DNA of 64,000 nt from an uncultured Muribaculaceae bacterium (GCA_910584365.1 CAJUAF010000005.1:62001-126000); one strand, 5' to 3'; positions 23,999-32,187 are shown, counted from the stretch's first letter. The notes: generated by a model from the letters alone, not told the origin. Numbers and translations are program-made.

Positions 23999-26900
23999 AT
24001 GGCGAGAACGAAAATAAGCAAAGTAGCAAAGGACCTCAACGTGGCTCTCCCCACGGTGGTGGACTTCCTGCGCAGTAAAAACATCACCGTCGATGACAAC
24101 CCCAACGCAAGGATTGAGGATGATGTCGTCGACATCTTAGTGAAAGAATTCAAAAGCGACAAAGACCAGAAAACTAAGTCGGAACAGTTCTCGTCAGAGA
24201 GAATGCAGCAGCGCGACATCAAGAAGCCCGCGCCCAAAGTGGGCGCCAGCGAGGAAATCAAGCTCCCCACTGAAATAAACCGGCCCAAAATCGTCGGCAA
24301 GATTGACCTTGACCGCCACGGCAATCCCATAAAACCTGTCCAGGCTGTGGAGTCCGCTCCGACGGAACCGCAGAAACCGGCTCCATCCGTGCCTGAGACT
24401 CCCGCGCCTTCAGCACCAGTCCAGGAGGCCGCAGCCCCTGTTGCTCCTGCAAAGGAGACTCCCGCCGCTGAGGTTCCCGCTCCACCTGTCAAGGAGGAGG
24501 CTCCTGCCGCGCAGCCTGTTCCCCGCAAGGAGGAACACCCCGCCGCTGCGGCTCCGCCGCAGTCTGCCCCGAAGGCCGGGCCCCAGAAAATGCAAGAAGT
24601 AAAACCCGCTCCCGTCAAGGCAGACAAGCCTGCTCCCCGGGAGAAAAAAGAGACTCCCGCTCCCGCAGCGGGCGAGACTCCCAAGACTCCCGTCATGACC
24701 GAACCAAAGGCCCAGACCCCCGCAGCCGATAATGCCGGGGAAGAAATCTTCACCGTGGGACTCCCCCAGAACCGTCCCACAATCAACGTAATCGGCAAGA
24801 TTGACCTTTCGGCAATCAACCAGTCGACCCGTCCCCGCAAGAAAAGCAAGGAGGAGCGCCGCAACGAGCGCATCGCCAAGCAGCAGGGGGCCCAGGGGGG
24901 CGGCAACAATGCCGGTAACAGCGACGGGGACCGCAAGAAGCGCAAACGCATCGGCTCGAAAGAGAAAATCGACATTGAGAAGCAGGGTAACCAGCCCGGC
25001 GGAAACAATGGCGGCGGCCGCGGAAAAGGCGGAGAGGGCCGTCGCGGTGATCGCGGCAACAAGCCTCGCAAGGGCGCGCCCCAGCACGTGGAGGTCAGCG
25101 AGGACGATGTACAGAAGCAGGTAAAGGAAGTGCTTGCACGCCTTACCTCGAAGGACAAAGGTCAGAAGAAAGGCCTGAAGTGGCGCAAGGAAAAGCGCGA
25201 GATGAACGCCGAACGCGACGCGGCCGCAGCCGCAGCCGCAGCCGCGGAATCCAAGACGCTGAAACTGACGGAGTTCGTTACCGCCAATGACCTCGCCACG
25301 ATGATGGACGTCCCCATCAACAAGGTCATCGGAACCTGTATGAACCTCGGTGTGATGGTGTCCATCAACCAGCGTCTCGATGCCGAGACAATCAATATCG
25401 TAGCCGATGAATTCGGCTTCAAGACCGAATTTGTCTCCGCCGAAGTTGTGGAGGCGATCTCCCAGGAGGAGGACAGCGAGGAGGATCTCGTAAGCCGTCC
25501 GCCGATTGTGACCGTCATGGGTCACGTTGACCACGGTAAGACTTCTCTGCTGGACTATATCCGCAAAGCCAACGTTATCGCCGGCGAGGCCGGAGGTATC
25601 ACTCAGCATATCGGTGCCTACAACGTGCGTCTCAGCGACGGACGTCATATCACTTTCCTCGATACTCCGGGTCATGAAGCGTTCACCGCCATGCGTGCCC
25701 GCGGTGCGAAGGTGACCGACCTCTGTATCATCATCGTCGCCGCCGACGACGACGTGATGCCCCAGACCGTCGAGGCCATCAACCACGCCTCCGCCGCCGG
25801 AGTGCCCATCGTATTCGCCATCAACAAAATCGACAAGCCCGCAGCCAACCCCGACAAAATCAAGGAGGAGCTGGCCGGCATGAATTATCTTGTCGAGGAC
25901 TGGGGAGGCAAATATCAGTCGCAGGACATCTCCGCAAAGAAGGGTATCGGCGTGGAGGAACTGCTCGAGAAGGTGCTTCTCGAAGCCGAAATGCTCGACC
26001 TCAAGGCCAACCCCGACCGCAACGCCACCGGTTCGATTATCGAATCATCTCTCGACAAGGGACGCGGCTACGTGGCCACGGTGCTTGTGCAGAACGGTAC
26101 TCTGAAAATCGGCGACATCATCCTGGCCGGAACCCATTTCGGAAGGGTCAAGGCGATGTTCAACGAGCGTAACCAGCGAATCAAGAAGGCCGGCCCGGCC
26201 GAACCCGCGCTGATTCTCGGTCTGAACGGCGCTCCGACCGCAGGCGATACTTTCACTATCCTTGATTCCGAGCAGGAGGCACGCGAAATCGCCACCAAGC
26301 GCCAGCAGCTCCAGCGCGAGTTCTCGACGCGCACGTCCAAGCGCCTTACGCTCGACGAAGTCGCCCGGCGTCAGGCCCTGGGTTCGTTCCAGGAACTCAA
26401 TGTCATCGTCAAGGGTGACGTGGACGGTTCGATCGAGGCGCTCAGCGACTCGCTCATCAAGCTGTCCACTCCGGAAATTCAGGTCAACGTCATCCACAAG
26501 GCTGTCGGAGCGATTTCCGAGAGCGATGTGTCGCTGGCCGCCGCTTCGGACGCCATCATCATCGGTTTCCAGGTGCGTCCTTCCCAGGCCGCCCGCCGTC
26601 AGGCCGAGCAGGAAGGGGTCGAAATCCGTCTGTACTCGGTCATCTACCAGGCCATCGAGGAGGTCAAGGACGCCATGGCCGGTATGCTCGCTCCCGAGGT
26701 GCGGGAGGAGGTTTCCGGAACCGCCGAGGTGCTGGAGACCTACAAGATTTCCAAAGTCGGCACTATCGCCGGCGCTCTTGTCCGCGAAGGAAAAATCAAG
26801 CGTACCAACAAGGTCCGCGTCATCCGCGACGGTATCGTCCGCTACACCGGCGCCCTGGGTTCGCTCAAGCGCTTCAAGGATGACGCCAAAGAGGTTGTGG

Positions 26901-27001
26901 CCGGTCTTGAGTGCGGCCTTTCCATCCAGGGCTACAACGACATCCAGGCCGGAGACATCATCGAGGGCTTTGAGGAAATCGAAGTCGCCCGCGCTCTCTG
27001 A
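23999..27001 (+). CDS. infB: Translation initiation factor IF-2
   Basis: 1000 residues. The first IF2-N domain (VAKDLNVALPTVVDFLRSKNITV) is followed by about 350 residues of Pro/Ala/Lys/Glu-rich and basic Gly/Arg linker. A second IF2-N domain lies near 420-475. The GTPase has G1 GHVDHGKTS (about 507-515), G3 DTPGHEAFTAM and G4 NKID. Domains II-IV follow, with EVRRL-like ends (VAGLECGLSIQGYNDIQAGD). It delivers initiator tRNA to the 30S subunit using GTP. Its size is typical of Bacteroidetes IF-2, with the length variation in the linker. Confidence 0.98.
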   Translation: MARTKISKVAKDLNVALPTVVDFLRSKNITVDDNPNARIEDDVVDILVKEFKSDKDQKTKSEQFSSERMQQRDIKKPAPKVGASEEIKLPTEINRPKIVGKIDLDRHGNPIKPVQAVESAPTEPQKPAPSVPETPAPSAPVQEAAAPVAPAKETPAAEVPAPPVKEEAPAAQPVPRKEEHPAAAAPPQSAPKAGPQKMQEVKPAPVKADKPAPREKKETPAPAAGETPKTPVMTEPKAQTPAADNAGEEIFTVGLPQNRPTINVIGKIDLSAINQSTRPRKKSKEERRNERIAKQQGAQGGGNNAGNSDGDRKKRKRIGSKEKIDIEKQGNQPGGNNGGGRGKGGEGRRGDRGNKPRKGAPQHVEVSEDDVQKQVKEVLARLTSKDKGQKKGLKWRKEKREMNAERDAAAAAAAAAESKTLKLTEFVTANDLATMMDVPINKVIGTCMNLGVMVSINQRLDAETINIVADEFGFKTEFVSAEVVEAISQEEDSEEDLVSRPPIVTVMGHVDHGKTSLLDYIRKANVIAGEAGGITQHIGAYNVRLSDGRHITFLDTPGHEAFTAMRARGAKVTDLCIIIVAADDDVMPQTVEAINHASAAGVPIVFAINKIDKPAANPDKIKEELAGMNYLVEDWGGKYQSQDISAKKGIGVEELLEKVLLEAEMLDLKANPDRNATGSIIESSLDKGRGYVATVLVQNGTLKIGDIILAGTHFGRVKAMFNERNQRIKKAGPAEPALILGLNGAPTAGDTFTILDSEQEAREIATKRQQLQREFSTRTSKRLTLDEVARRQALGSFQELNVIVKGDVDGSIEALSDSLIKLSTPEIQVNVIHKAVGAISESDVSLAAASDAIIIGFQVRPSQAARRQAEQEGVEIRLYSVIYQAIEEVKDAMAGMLAPEVREEVSGTAEVLETYKISKVGTIAGALVREGKIKRTNKVRVIRDGIVRYTGALGSLKRFKDDAKEVVAGLECGLSIQGYNDIQAGDIIEGFEEIEVARAL

Positions 27002-27042
27002 TAAGGAATCTGACCGATTGTTCAAAACCTTGTCGGAGCCGA

Positions 27043-27528
27043 ATGTACCTCTACCATATCAATATTGGCTCGAATATCGGCGACAGCCGCTCCCTTCTGG
27101 AGCGCGCTGTCGCCGCTGTTTCCGGGCTGTCCTGTGGCGTAGTAAGGCGTTCGTCGGTGGTCGAGAGTGAACCCTGGGGGTTCGACTCGCTGAACAAGTT
27201 TCTTAACATCGGGATGGAAATTTCGAGTCAGCTCCCTCCTGAAGCTTTACTGGAACGGCTTCAGGCGATAGAACGCTCCATTTCCCCGCAGTCACACAGG
27301 AATCCGGACGGCTCGTATCGCGACCGTCTGATAGACATCGACATGATTTTTGCGGCGCGATGCGCGGGTGAGATTCCTGATCCGGTCAATGAGGAGGCTA
27401 TACTCAGGCTGGAGACCCCGGAGCTGACACTCCCCCATCCCCGCGCGTGGCAGCGCGGGTTTGTGACGGCGCCGATTCTGGAGCTGCATCCGGGATTCCC
27501 CCTTTCGGCGCTGAAAGCGGAACAGTAA
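27043..27528 (+). CDS. folK: Hydroxymethyldihydropteridine pyrophosphokinase
   Basis: 161 residues. HPPK transfers pyrophosphate from ATP to 6-hydroxymethyl-7,8-dihydropterin in folate synthesis. Visible motifs are INIGSNIGDSRSLLERAV, VVESEPWGFDSLNKFLNIG, YRDRLIDIDMIFA (the magnesium aspartates) and LPHPRAWQRGFV. The start ATG is 42 bases after infB. It is the last chromosomal gene before the accessory island, whose left repeat lies about 120 bases downstream. The gene itself is intact. Confidence 0.95.
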   Translation: MYLYHINIGSNIGDSRSLLERAVAAVSGLSCGVVRRSSVVESEPWGFDSLNKFLNIGMEISSQLPPEALLERLQAIERSISPQSHRNPDGSYRDRLIDIDMIFAARCAGEIPDPVNEEAILRLETPELTLPHPRAWQRGFVTAPILELHPGFPLSALKAEQ

Positions 27529-27649
27529 GTGACATGAACTATCTATAAGATAGAATATCACGTAATCTCAAATATTGCATTATACCTATTTAGAATTAGT
27601 ATATTATACCATAATAATTGTAAACTAAAATATATTGGATTATCCTTGA

Positions 27650-27670
27650 TTGTATGGAAATTTGTATGTA
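27650..27670 (+). repeat. Left boundary direct repeat (att-like)
   Basis: Reads TTGTATGGA, AA, then TTTGTATGTA. It differs from the copy at 31058-31078 at only two central bases. The bases are also in frame with the recombinase fragment, so they may be part of that gene's coding sequence. Confidence 0.55.
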
Positions 27671-27945
27671 AATATCCAAAGGCTCCTGATGAAGATGATC
27701 CGCGTGCCTTTCCGACTATATCCAATCAGAAATACAATTCTCATCTCAAAGAGGTCGGCAAGCTCGCTGGTATGACGGGAGACTGGATACCAGAAAAGCA
27801 GAGGGGACGCACCAAGACGCGGGAGGTGTGTCCGAAGTATAAGCTGTTGACATCTCATGTGGCACGGCGCACGTTCGTGACTATGTGTCTGAGCAAGGGT
27901 ATGTCGCCGGAAGATATTCGTGCAGTCTCCGGCCACGACACCGCG
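27656..27945 (+). pseudogene. Tyrosine recombinase (integrase) C-terminal fragment
   Basis: The plus-strand frame encodes FPTISNQKYNSHLKEVGKLAG, a linker, then SHVARRTFVTMCLSKGMSPEDIRAVSGHD. The HxxR box (HVAR) and the GH box are those of Bacteroidales CTn/transposon integrases. The N-terminal arm-binding domain and first catalytic arginine are missing on the left. The catalytic tyrosine is missing on the right, where the frame runs into the reversed relaxase fragment near 27935-27945. It cannot be functional as it stands. Confidence 0.8.
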
Positions 27946-28257
27946 CTTCAATCCGAATCCGGCCATTGCCTGTGCGTAAGTATCCTGATATTGCCGGAGC
28001 TTGCTGCGTGTCATCAACTCATTGGCGCATAGTTTCGGTGCCGGAGCTTTCTCCTTGTACTTCGGCTCGCCCTCGCGCTCACGACGCTTGCGCCGAGTCG
28101 ATACAACAGCCACCACAGTCGCATGGAGATGTGGAGTCTTCTCGTCCATGTGAAGCATACATGACACAAGGTTATCCTCGCCAAAGGTGTCATGCAGCCA
28201 TTTGATGTTGGCCCGACACCAGTCATCGAGGCGCCCGGAGTTTGCAAGTGCCATCAT
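27938..28257 (-). pseudogene. MobA/Pre-type relaxase (plasmid recombination enzyme) fragment
   Basis: The minus-strand frame reads DDWCRANIKWLHDTFGEDNL, then MLHMDEKTPHLHATVVAVV, a basic stretch, and KLRQYQDTYAQAMAGFGLKRG. HMDE(K/T)PHLH is the metal-binding three-histidine motif of MobA/Pre relaxases, and the 'Y...M..FGL.RG' helix follows it in the family. The N-terminus with the catalytic tyrosine and the long C-terminus are absent. After GLKRG the frame is antisense to the integrase fragment, which marks a head-to-head junction. It is a remnant of a mobilizable element. Confidence 0.78.
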
Positions 28258-28485
28258 CTGTTCGTGTGCGCATATTCAACTGGCAAGTGCAAAATTAGCG
28301 ATTTGTTTACTGGCGGCGGTCCCCCTTGCCGCTTGGCTTCCCCCGCTGGAGGAGTAGGAGAGAGGTTAATTCCCTGTCAAAGTTTTGCACTTCGATTTGG
28401 AATCTCCAGATTTGTTGAGATTAATCGGGAGAAATCAAGAAGAATCGAGATTAGCCCGATTTATCTTGATTAGCCGTCGACAGCA
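28258..28485. other. Non-coding stretch between relaxase remnant and ATPase operon
   Basis: No supported gene here. It contains sequence upstream of the relaxase remnant (a possible piece of its original 5' region) and ends in the hairpin at 28433-28471. Confidence 0.5.
28433..28471 (-). terminator. Hairpin after the ATPase operon
   Basis: Nested inverted repeat: AATCAAGA/TCTTGATT (28433-28440 with 28464-28471) and AATCG/CGATT inside, with a 9-base loop. It lies 15 bases beyond the last stop of the ATPase operon. A U tract is lacking, so a terminator role is likely but not certain. Confidence 0.5.
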
Positions 28486-29307
28486 TCAGCGACTCTCCTC
28501 CGTCATATAGCGCGCTGCGAGCTTCAGCAGATCGTCCTTAATGATGTCAAAATACAGCTGATCGGATTCGTCATCGAGACTGTTCGCGTCAAAGAGTGCG
28601 ACGGCATCAGCAAGCACGGCCGACAGATATGCGCATTCGCCGAATTCGTTTCGCTGCGCACATTTCAGAATATAATTCTCAGCAGCAGACCAAGCCCTAT
28701 CCAAGTCTTCGATGTCACCTTCCTGGGCCGCCGTTCTGAAGCGATCGCCGGCCTCAACCGTCTCGTGCCGCGGAGTATACGGCATTGTCTTGTCAACATT
28801 GATATACATGACAAATGATCCGGGCGAAAAGGTCTTCCACAACTCTGTCGTACGATTCGATTTACGGATTCTTGACATCCAGCTGTAAGCCTGCTGTTCG
28901 ATCTTATAATCGAATATCAGGCAATATGATGGGTCTGTGCGTCTGTCATCCGGACAGGTGCGCAGCAGTTCGCGGGTGTGAGACTCTTTTTCCAGAAGCG
29001 ACGTTACACTTAGGTTGCTGACGCTGCGATAATCCATCCTCAATTCGACAAGGAGAAGCCGCCCGTCGGCAGGCTGGCCCTGACGTTCGTTGCAGATACC
29101 CACGACGGCATCGGCTGTTTTCTGGTTTTCGCCCCTGAGCGATGTCTCGTAGCTGTCCATATCCAGAGCAGGGACATCACACTCAAAGTAATGCGCACCG
29201 GGATAGTCACGCTCCGACAGTTCTTTAAGCGAACTCAGCACTTTACGAGCAAGAGTGTGGCCGGTCACGGCGTCAGGATAATGCCACACGGCTAATTTAT
29301 TTGCCAT
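28486..29307 (-). CDS. Unrecognised 273-residue partner of the island ATPase, possible PD-(D/E)xK-like nuclease
   Basis: I do not recognise the family. The N-terminal half has KTADAVVGICN followed by a strand GRLLLVELRMDY, a helix with LLEKESHTRELLR, and then DPSYCLIFDYK. This D...(E)xR...helix...strand order resembles a PD-(D/E)xK nuclease core with arginine in place of lysine, but the fit is loose. The C-terminal half is helical and acidic (EGDIEDLDRAWSAAENYILK). The ATG overlaps the ATPase stop by 11 bases, so translation is coupled. The role could be the effector of an ATPase-gated defence module. No HNH, Toprim, TIR or HEPN motif was seen. Confidence 0.6.
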   Translation of the reverse strand: MANKLAVWHYPDAVTGHTLARKVLSSLKELSERDYPGAHYFECDVPALDMDSYETSLRGENQKTADAVVGICNERQGQPADGRLLLVELRMDYRSVSNLSVTSLLEKESHTRELLRTCPDDRRTDPSYCLIFDYKIEQQAYSWMSRIRKSNRTTELWKTFSPGSFVMYINVDKTMPYTPRHETVEAGDRFRTAAQEGDIEDLDRAWSAAENYILKCAQRNEFGECAYLSAVLADAVALFDANSLDDESDQLYFDIIKDDLLKLAARYMTEESR

Positions 29308-30595
29308 AATACCCTATCCGCTCCAGTGCGACATTAAAGGAACTGAAGATCTTCTCTATGTCATTACCCAAATCCTCGTACGAATACCTGAGGCCCGATT
29401 CGTCGGGGCAAGCTTGATAGAATCTTGTCATTCCGTCGATGCCTTCAGCACATGATATCGACTGCAAAGCAGCTATCATGTCAGGATTATGGCTTGCAAC
29501 CATAACTTTTGTTCCAAGTTCCTTGTTTAGTAGAACAAGTATACGGGCAAACTCCACTATCCACTGCGGGTGCAGATGAGCTTCGGGCTCGTCGATAAGC
29601 AGCAGAGAATCCTCGTCAAGGAAACCGTTCTCTATTAGACGCAGCATATATGCGAATGACTTGAAGCCCGTGGCAGCCTCTTCTATCGGAATATTTAGTC
29701 CGTCTTTCTTCCGGACATACCGTATGTCAGGCTCGTCGTTGAACTCATCCCGGCGTAGCAGTACATCGCCTCCGATGATACGCTCAAGTCTTGTCACCAG
29801 TTCATGGCCCGCGGCCGACATTTCATGGCGGAATGCCGTCAAAGCCTGCATCAGCCGCATCCAAATATAGTTGTCCGACGACTGATGCTTCGATAGAGCC
29901 ATAGGAGTATCTATGTATATGGCATTCCCGAGACCGAACGGTGGTGCGAAATGCACCGGGTCAATAAGTATCAGGCCATTCTCACGGAAAGCGAAGTCAC
30001 GTGGCGCGTCGCCGTATATATCGAGTTCTTTCCGGATGAAAGTCAGAAGGTCAGCGGTCGACCGTCTATTCTTCATCCTTAAAGCCTGCTCGATACTGTC
30101 ATGAACATTGCTCAGCGTAGCGTCATAATAAGCAGACAGATAGTTTCCGAAAAGACCGTCATCCGTACCAAGAGATCTCTGAACCCATTTCTTGAAGTGA
30201 TCATCGTTCCTCTCTCCGACGGCTCTATCCACAGCCTGACAGAATACGTTCAGTCTCGACTCAAACTGCTGGTACAATTTGTCATAGCCTGAATAATCAG
30301 GTTCAAACACATCAGGCGTCAATGACTTTATGCGTCGGAAAAGGTTCTCGTCGCCAAGACCGATGCTGCGGTTAAGCCTCAGCATCTTCCGAATCTCGTC
30401 GTTCACGCGTTTGAGCAAACGAAAATCTACTAAATCATTGAATTCGTTTGTATAATTCACAAGAGCGTAGAGCCATTTGGATATGGTTGACTTTCCACAC
30501 CCGTTGCAGCCAGCTATCACCGTAATGCCGTCGATGCTTATATCAGCGTTTTCAATGGCATGGTAATTATTTATTATGAAACGATATTCATTCAT
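29297..30595 (-). CDS. ABC/AAA15-type ATPase of a two-gene island operon
   Basis: 432 residues from ATG 30595. The upstream ATG at 30625 lies inside the promoter and is unlikely. The sequence has Walker A GCNGCGKST (29-37), a signature-like ATGFKSFAYML, Walker B SLLLIDEPEAHLHPQW (about 330-345) and an H-loop in VMVASHNPDMI (about 365-375). Between the Walker motifs lie about 290 mostly helical residues without long coiled coils. This is the compact SMC/Rad50-like (OLD/AAA15) architecture found in many anti-phage systems. The 11-base overlap with the downstream gene implies a two-protein complex. A defence function is inferred from architecture and mobile context. Confidence 0.85.
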   Translation of the reverse strand: MNEYRFIINNYHAIENADISIDGITVIAGCNGCGKSTISKWLYALVNYTNEFNDLVDFRLLKRVNDEIRKMLRLNRSIGLGDENLFRRIKSLTPDVFEPDYSGYDKLYQQFESRLNVFCQAVDRAVGERNDDHFKKWVQRSLGTDDGLFGNYLSAYYDATLSNVHDSIEQALRMKNRRSTADLLTFIRKELDIYGDAPRDFAFRENGLILIDPVHFAPPFGLGNAIYIDTPMALSKHQSSDNYIWMRLMQALTAFRHEMSAAGHELVTRLERIIGGDVLLRRDEFNDEPDIRYVRKKDGLNIPIEEAATGFKSFAYMLRLIENGFLDEDSLLLIDEPEAHLHPQWIVEFARILVLLNKELGTKVMVASHNPDMIAALQSISCAEGIDGMTRFYQACPDESGLRYSYEDLGNDIEKIFSSFNVALERIGYYGK

Positions 30596-30614
30596 TTGCA
30601 GTAGATTTGTTTTA

Positions 30615-30646
30615 CAAAGGTACAAATAAGTCGGACCAAAAACAAA
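30615..30646 (-). promoter_or_regulatory. Promoter of the island ATPase operon
   Basis: On the minus strand: TTTG (30646-30643), 20 bases, then TACCTTTG (30622-30615). This is an exact consensus. The start codon at 30595 follows 19 bases later, which also fixes the ATPase start. The intact promoter suggests that the operon is expressed despite the decayed surroundings. Confidence 0.85.
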
Positions 30647-30813
30647 TAATTCATCAATAAGCCATAATTAATCACAGCGGTCCCGACTTCGGAGGAGAGC
30701 GGTGCTACTGTGATATTAGCCTGAGGGGATTACTTCACCATGACGGTATAAATGGCATTCGACTGTGTCGAAAGATGTCATCATGGCAGACTGCGTGCTT
30801 TCTCAAACAAGGG

Positions 30814-30839
30814 GGCAATGTTAAAGGGATTGCCTTTTT
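30814..30839 (+). terminator. Orphan rho-independent terminator in the island
   Basis: GGCAAT (30814-30819) and ATTGCC (30829-30834) form a 6-bp stem with a 9-base loop, followed by five T. No plus-strand gene lies upstream within the island except the recombinase remnant, so it could end a small RNA or a lost gene. Confidence 0.6.
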
Positions 30840-31057
30840 GGATACACATTTAATCAAGAACCTTTAAGTAACGATTCATAATTCATAATTTTTGATTGGA
30901 TATTGCTGAAACTCAATAATCAGTGGATATACGATATGATATATTTAATCTGAACACTTACTTATTAGAATCTATGATAGCTTACAATATATTCTTCCCT
31001 ACTTTTGATTTTCGATGATACTGATGCTTTTGTATGGAACATGGATTGACCAGTAAT

Positions 31058-31078
31058 TTGTATGGATTTTTGTATGTA
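31058..31078 (+). repeat. Right boundary direct repeat (att-like)
   Basis: Reads TTGTATGGA, TT, then TTTGTATGTA, matching 27650-27670 at 19 of 21 positions. A shorter related copy (TTTTGTATGGAACATGG) lies at about 31028-31044. Confidence 0.55.
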
Positions 31079-31166
31079 TGTATGTAAAAGCAAATCTGCT
31101 GTAAGTTCTTGACTTGCAGTAGATTTAATTGGCCGTTTAGTGGAACTGGCGGAATCCGGAAGGGAA

Positions 31167-32081
31167 TCAGGGGAGGGTTACGGTGATAAGGACCGGGAAA
31201 TGATCTGAGGGCGTGCGGGCTACCGTGCGCTTTATGGCGATTTCCGCGGGCGCGTCGCCCGGACGTATATCGTCGGCGGTCTCCTCTGTGCGGTAAGTGT
31301 CGGTAAGGACGCCGTAGCGGCTGACGCGTATGCCAGGCGTCAGGAAGATGTGATCGATGCGCGAATCTGAAAAACCGTCGGTGTGGTAACTGTTGAAGGT
31401 TCCGTTGGGGGCATACCGGAAATCGGCCACGTCGTATGAATCGACGAAAGTTCCTCCTTCAAGGACGCTGGCGTAGGATGAAGATGTCTGGTCAACGTTG
31501 AAGTCTCCTGATAGGAAAGTGGGAAGCTCGGAGCCGAATTCCTTGATTTTCCGGCGGATCAGACGGGCGCTTTCGGCGCGGGCCACGGTGCCGACATGAT
31601 CCATGTGGAGATTGAAGTAGAGAAATTCCCGTCCGGAAGGTTTGTGGCGGAATCGTCCCCAGGTACAGATGCGCACGCAGACGGCGTCCCATCCCAGTCC
31701 CGGTTTGTCGGGAGTCTCCGACAGCCAGAAATCTCCGTGGTCGACCACATCGAAAAGATCCGTGCGGTAGAAGATTGCTGAGTGTTCTCCGGCCTCTTTT
31801 CCATCATCGCGTCCTACGCCGATATAAGCGTAGCCCTGGAGGTCTTTTCTGAGCTGGTCAAGCTGGAAACGGAATCCTTCCTGGGTACCGAAAATGTCGA
31901 ACTGATGGAACCGGATAAGGGAAGCCACATGGGGTTCGCGCCGTCCCCAGCCGTTGCCGGCGACACTGTCGGAATGGTTGGCCTGGCGGATATTGTAGGT
32001 GGCGATATTGAAAGTGGCGTTTTCGGCTAAGGAAGTCAGGGCCAGAACGGCAAAAAGAATCAGAAACGGGATTTTTTTCAT
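31167..32081 (-). CDS. Secreted endonuclease/exonuclease/phosphatase-family hydrolase
   Basis: 304 residues with a signal peptide (MKKIPFLILFAVLALTSLAE). EEP-fold motifs are all visible: FNIATYNIRQ, FDIFGTQEG (metal Glu), FNLHMDHVG, FLSGDFNVDQ, SRIDHIFLTPG and the final SDHFPVLITVTL (catalytic His). Substrates of secreted Bacteroidales members may be nucleic acids, phosphodiesters or phospholipids and cannot be read from sequence. It stands just outside the right repeat of the island and is transcribed away from it. The active site appears complete. Confidence 0.92.
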   Translation of the reverse strand: MKKIPFLILFAVLALTSLAENATFNIATYNIRQANHSDSVAGNGWGRREPHVASLIRFHQFDIFGTQEGFRFQLDQLRKDLQGYAYIGVGRDDGKEAGEHSAIFYRTDLFDVVDHGDFWLSETPDKPGLGWDAVCVRICTWGRFRHKPSGREFLYFNLHMDHVGTVARAESARLIRRKIKEFGSELPTFLSGDFNVDQTSSSYASVLEGGTFVDSYDVADFRYAPNGTFNSYHTDGFSDSRIDHIFLTPGIRVSRYGVLTDTYRTEETADDIRPGDAPAEIAIKRTVARTPSDHFPVLITVTLP

Positions 32082-32187
32082 GACAGGATTGGCAGTATTG
32101 ACAGGATTAGACAGGATGGGTTAGATAAAGTGGCTGTATTATATATTCGGGACGTGTCAGGGCTTGTGACCGCTGACAGTCACGGGT

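Larger units (their letters stand above)
27650..31078. mobile_element. Degenerate integrated element / accessory island with ATPase operon
   Basis: The segment stands out by its AT-rich flanks, lower GC content and mobile-element debris. It is bounded by two 21-base direct repeats with 19 matches: 27650-27670 and 31058-31078, each starting TTGTATGGA and ending TTTGTATGTA. Inside are a 3' fragment of a tyrosine recombinase, a fragment of a MobA/Pre relaxase in the opposite direction, and an intact two-gene ATPase operon. The boundaries are inferred from the repeats. They coincide with the ends of the folK and EEP-hydrolase gene neighbourhoods. Confidence 0.6.
30596..31166. other. Non-coding right part of the island
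   Basis: No supported gene. It contains the ATPase promoter (30615-30646), a plus-strand hairpin with a T run (30814-30839), AT-rich sequence, the right boundary repeat (31058-31078) and an imperfect palindrome at 31092-31126. TTGCAGTAGATTT occurs twice, at 30596-30608 and 31114-31126. Confidence 0.6.

Noticed and set aside
27640..28257. An intact relaxase gene
   Set aside because: Only the central histidine-motif region matches. After GLKRG the frame is antisense to the integrase fragment, and the catalytic N-terminus is missing.
28486..30595. Assignment to PARIS (AriA/AriB) or Septu (PtuA/PtuB)
   Set aside because: The ATPase type is similar, but the partner shows neither a Toprim/DUF4435 pattern nor an HNH motif. 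A known-system label is not supported by what can be seen.
30596..30625. ATPase start at 30625
   Set aside because: That ATG lies upstream of the predicted transcription start, beside the -7 box. ATG 30595 begins the conserved ATPase strand.
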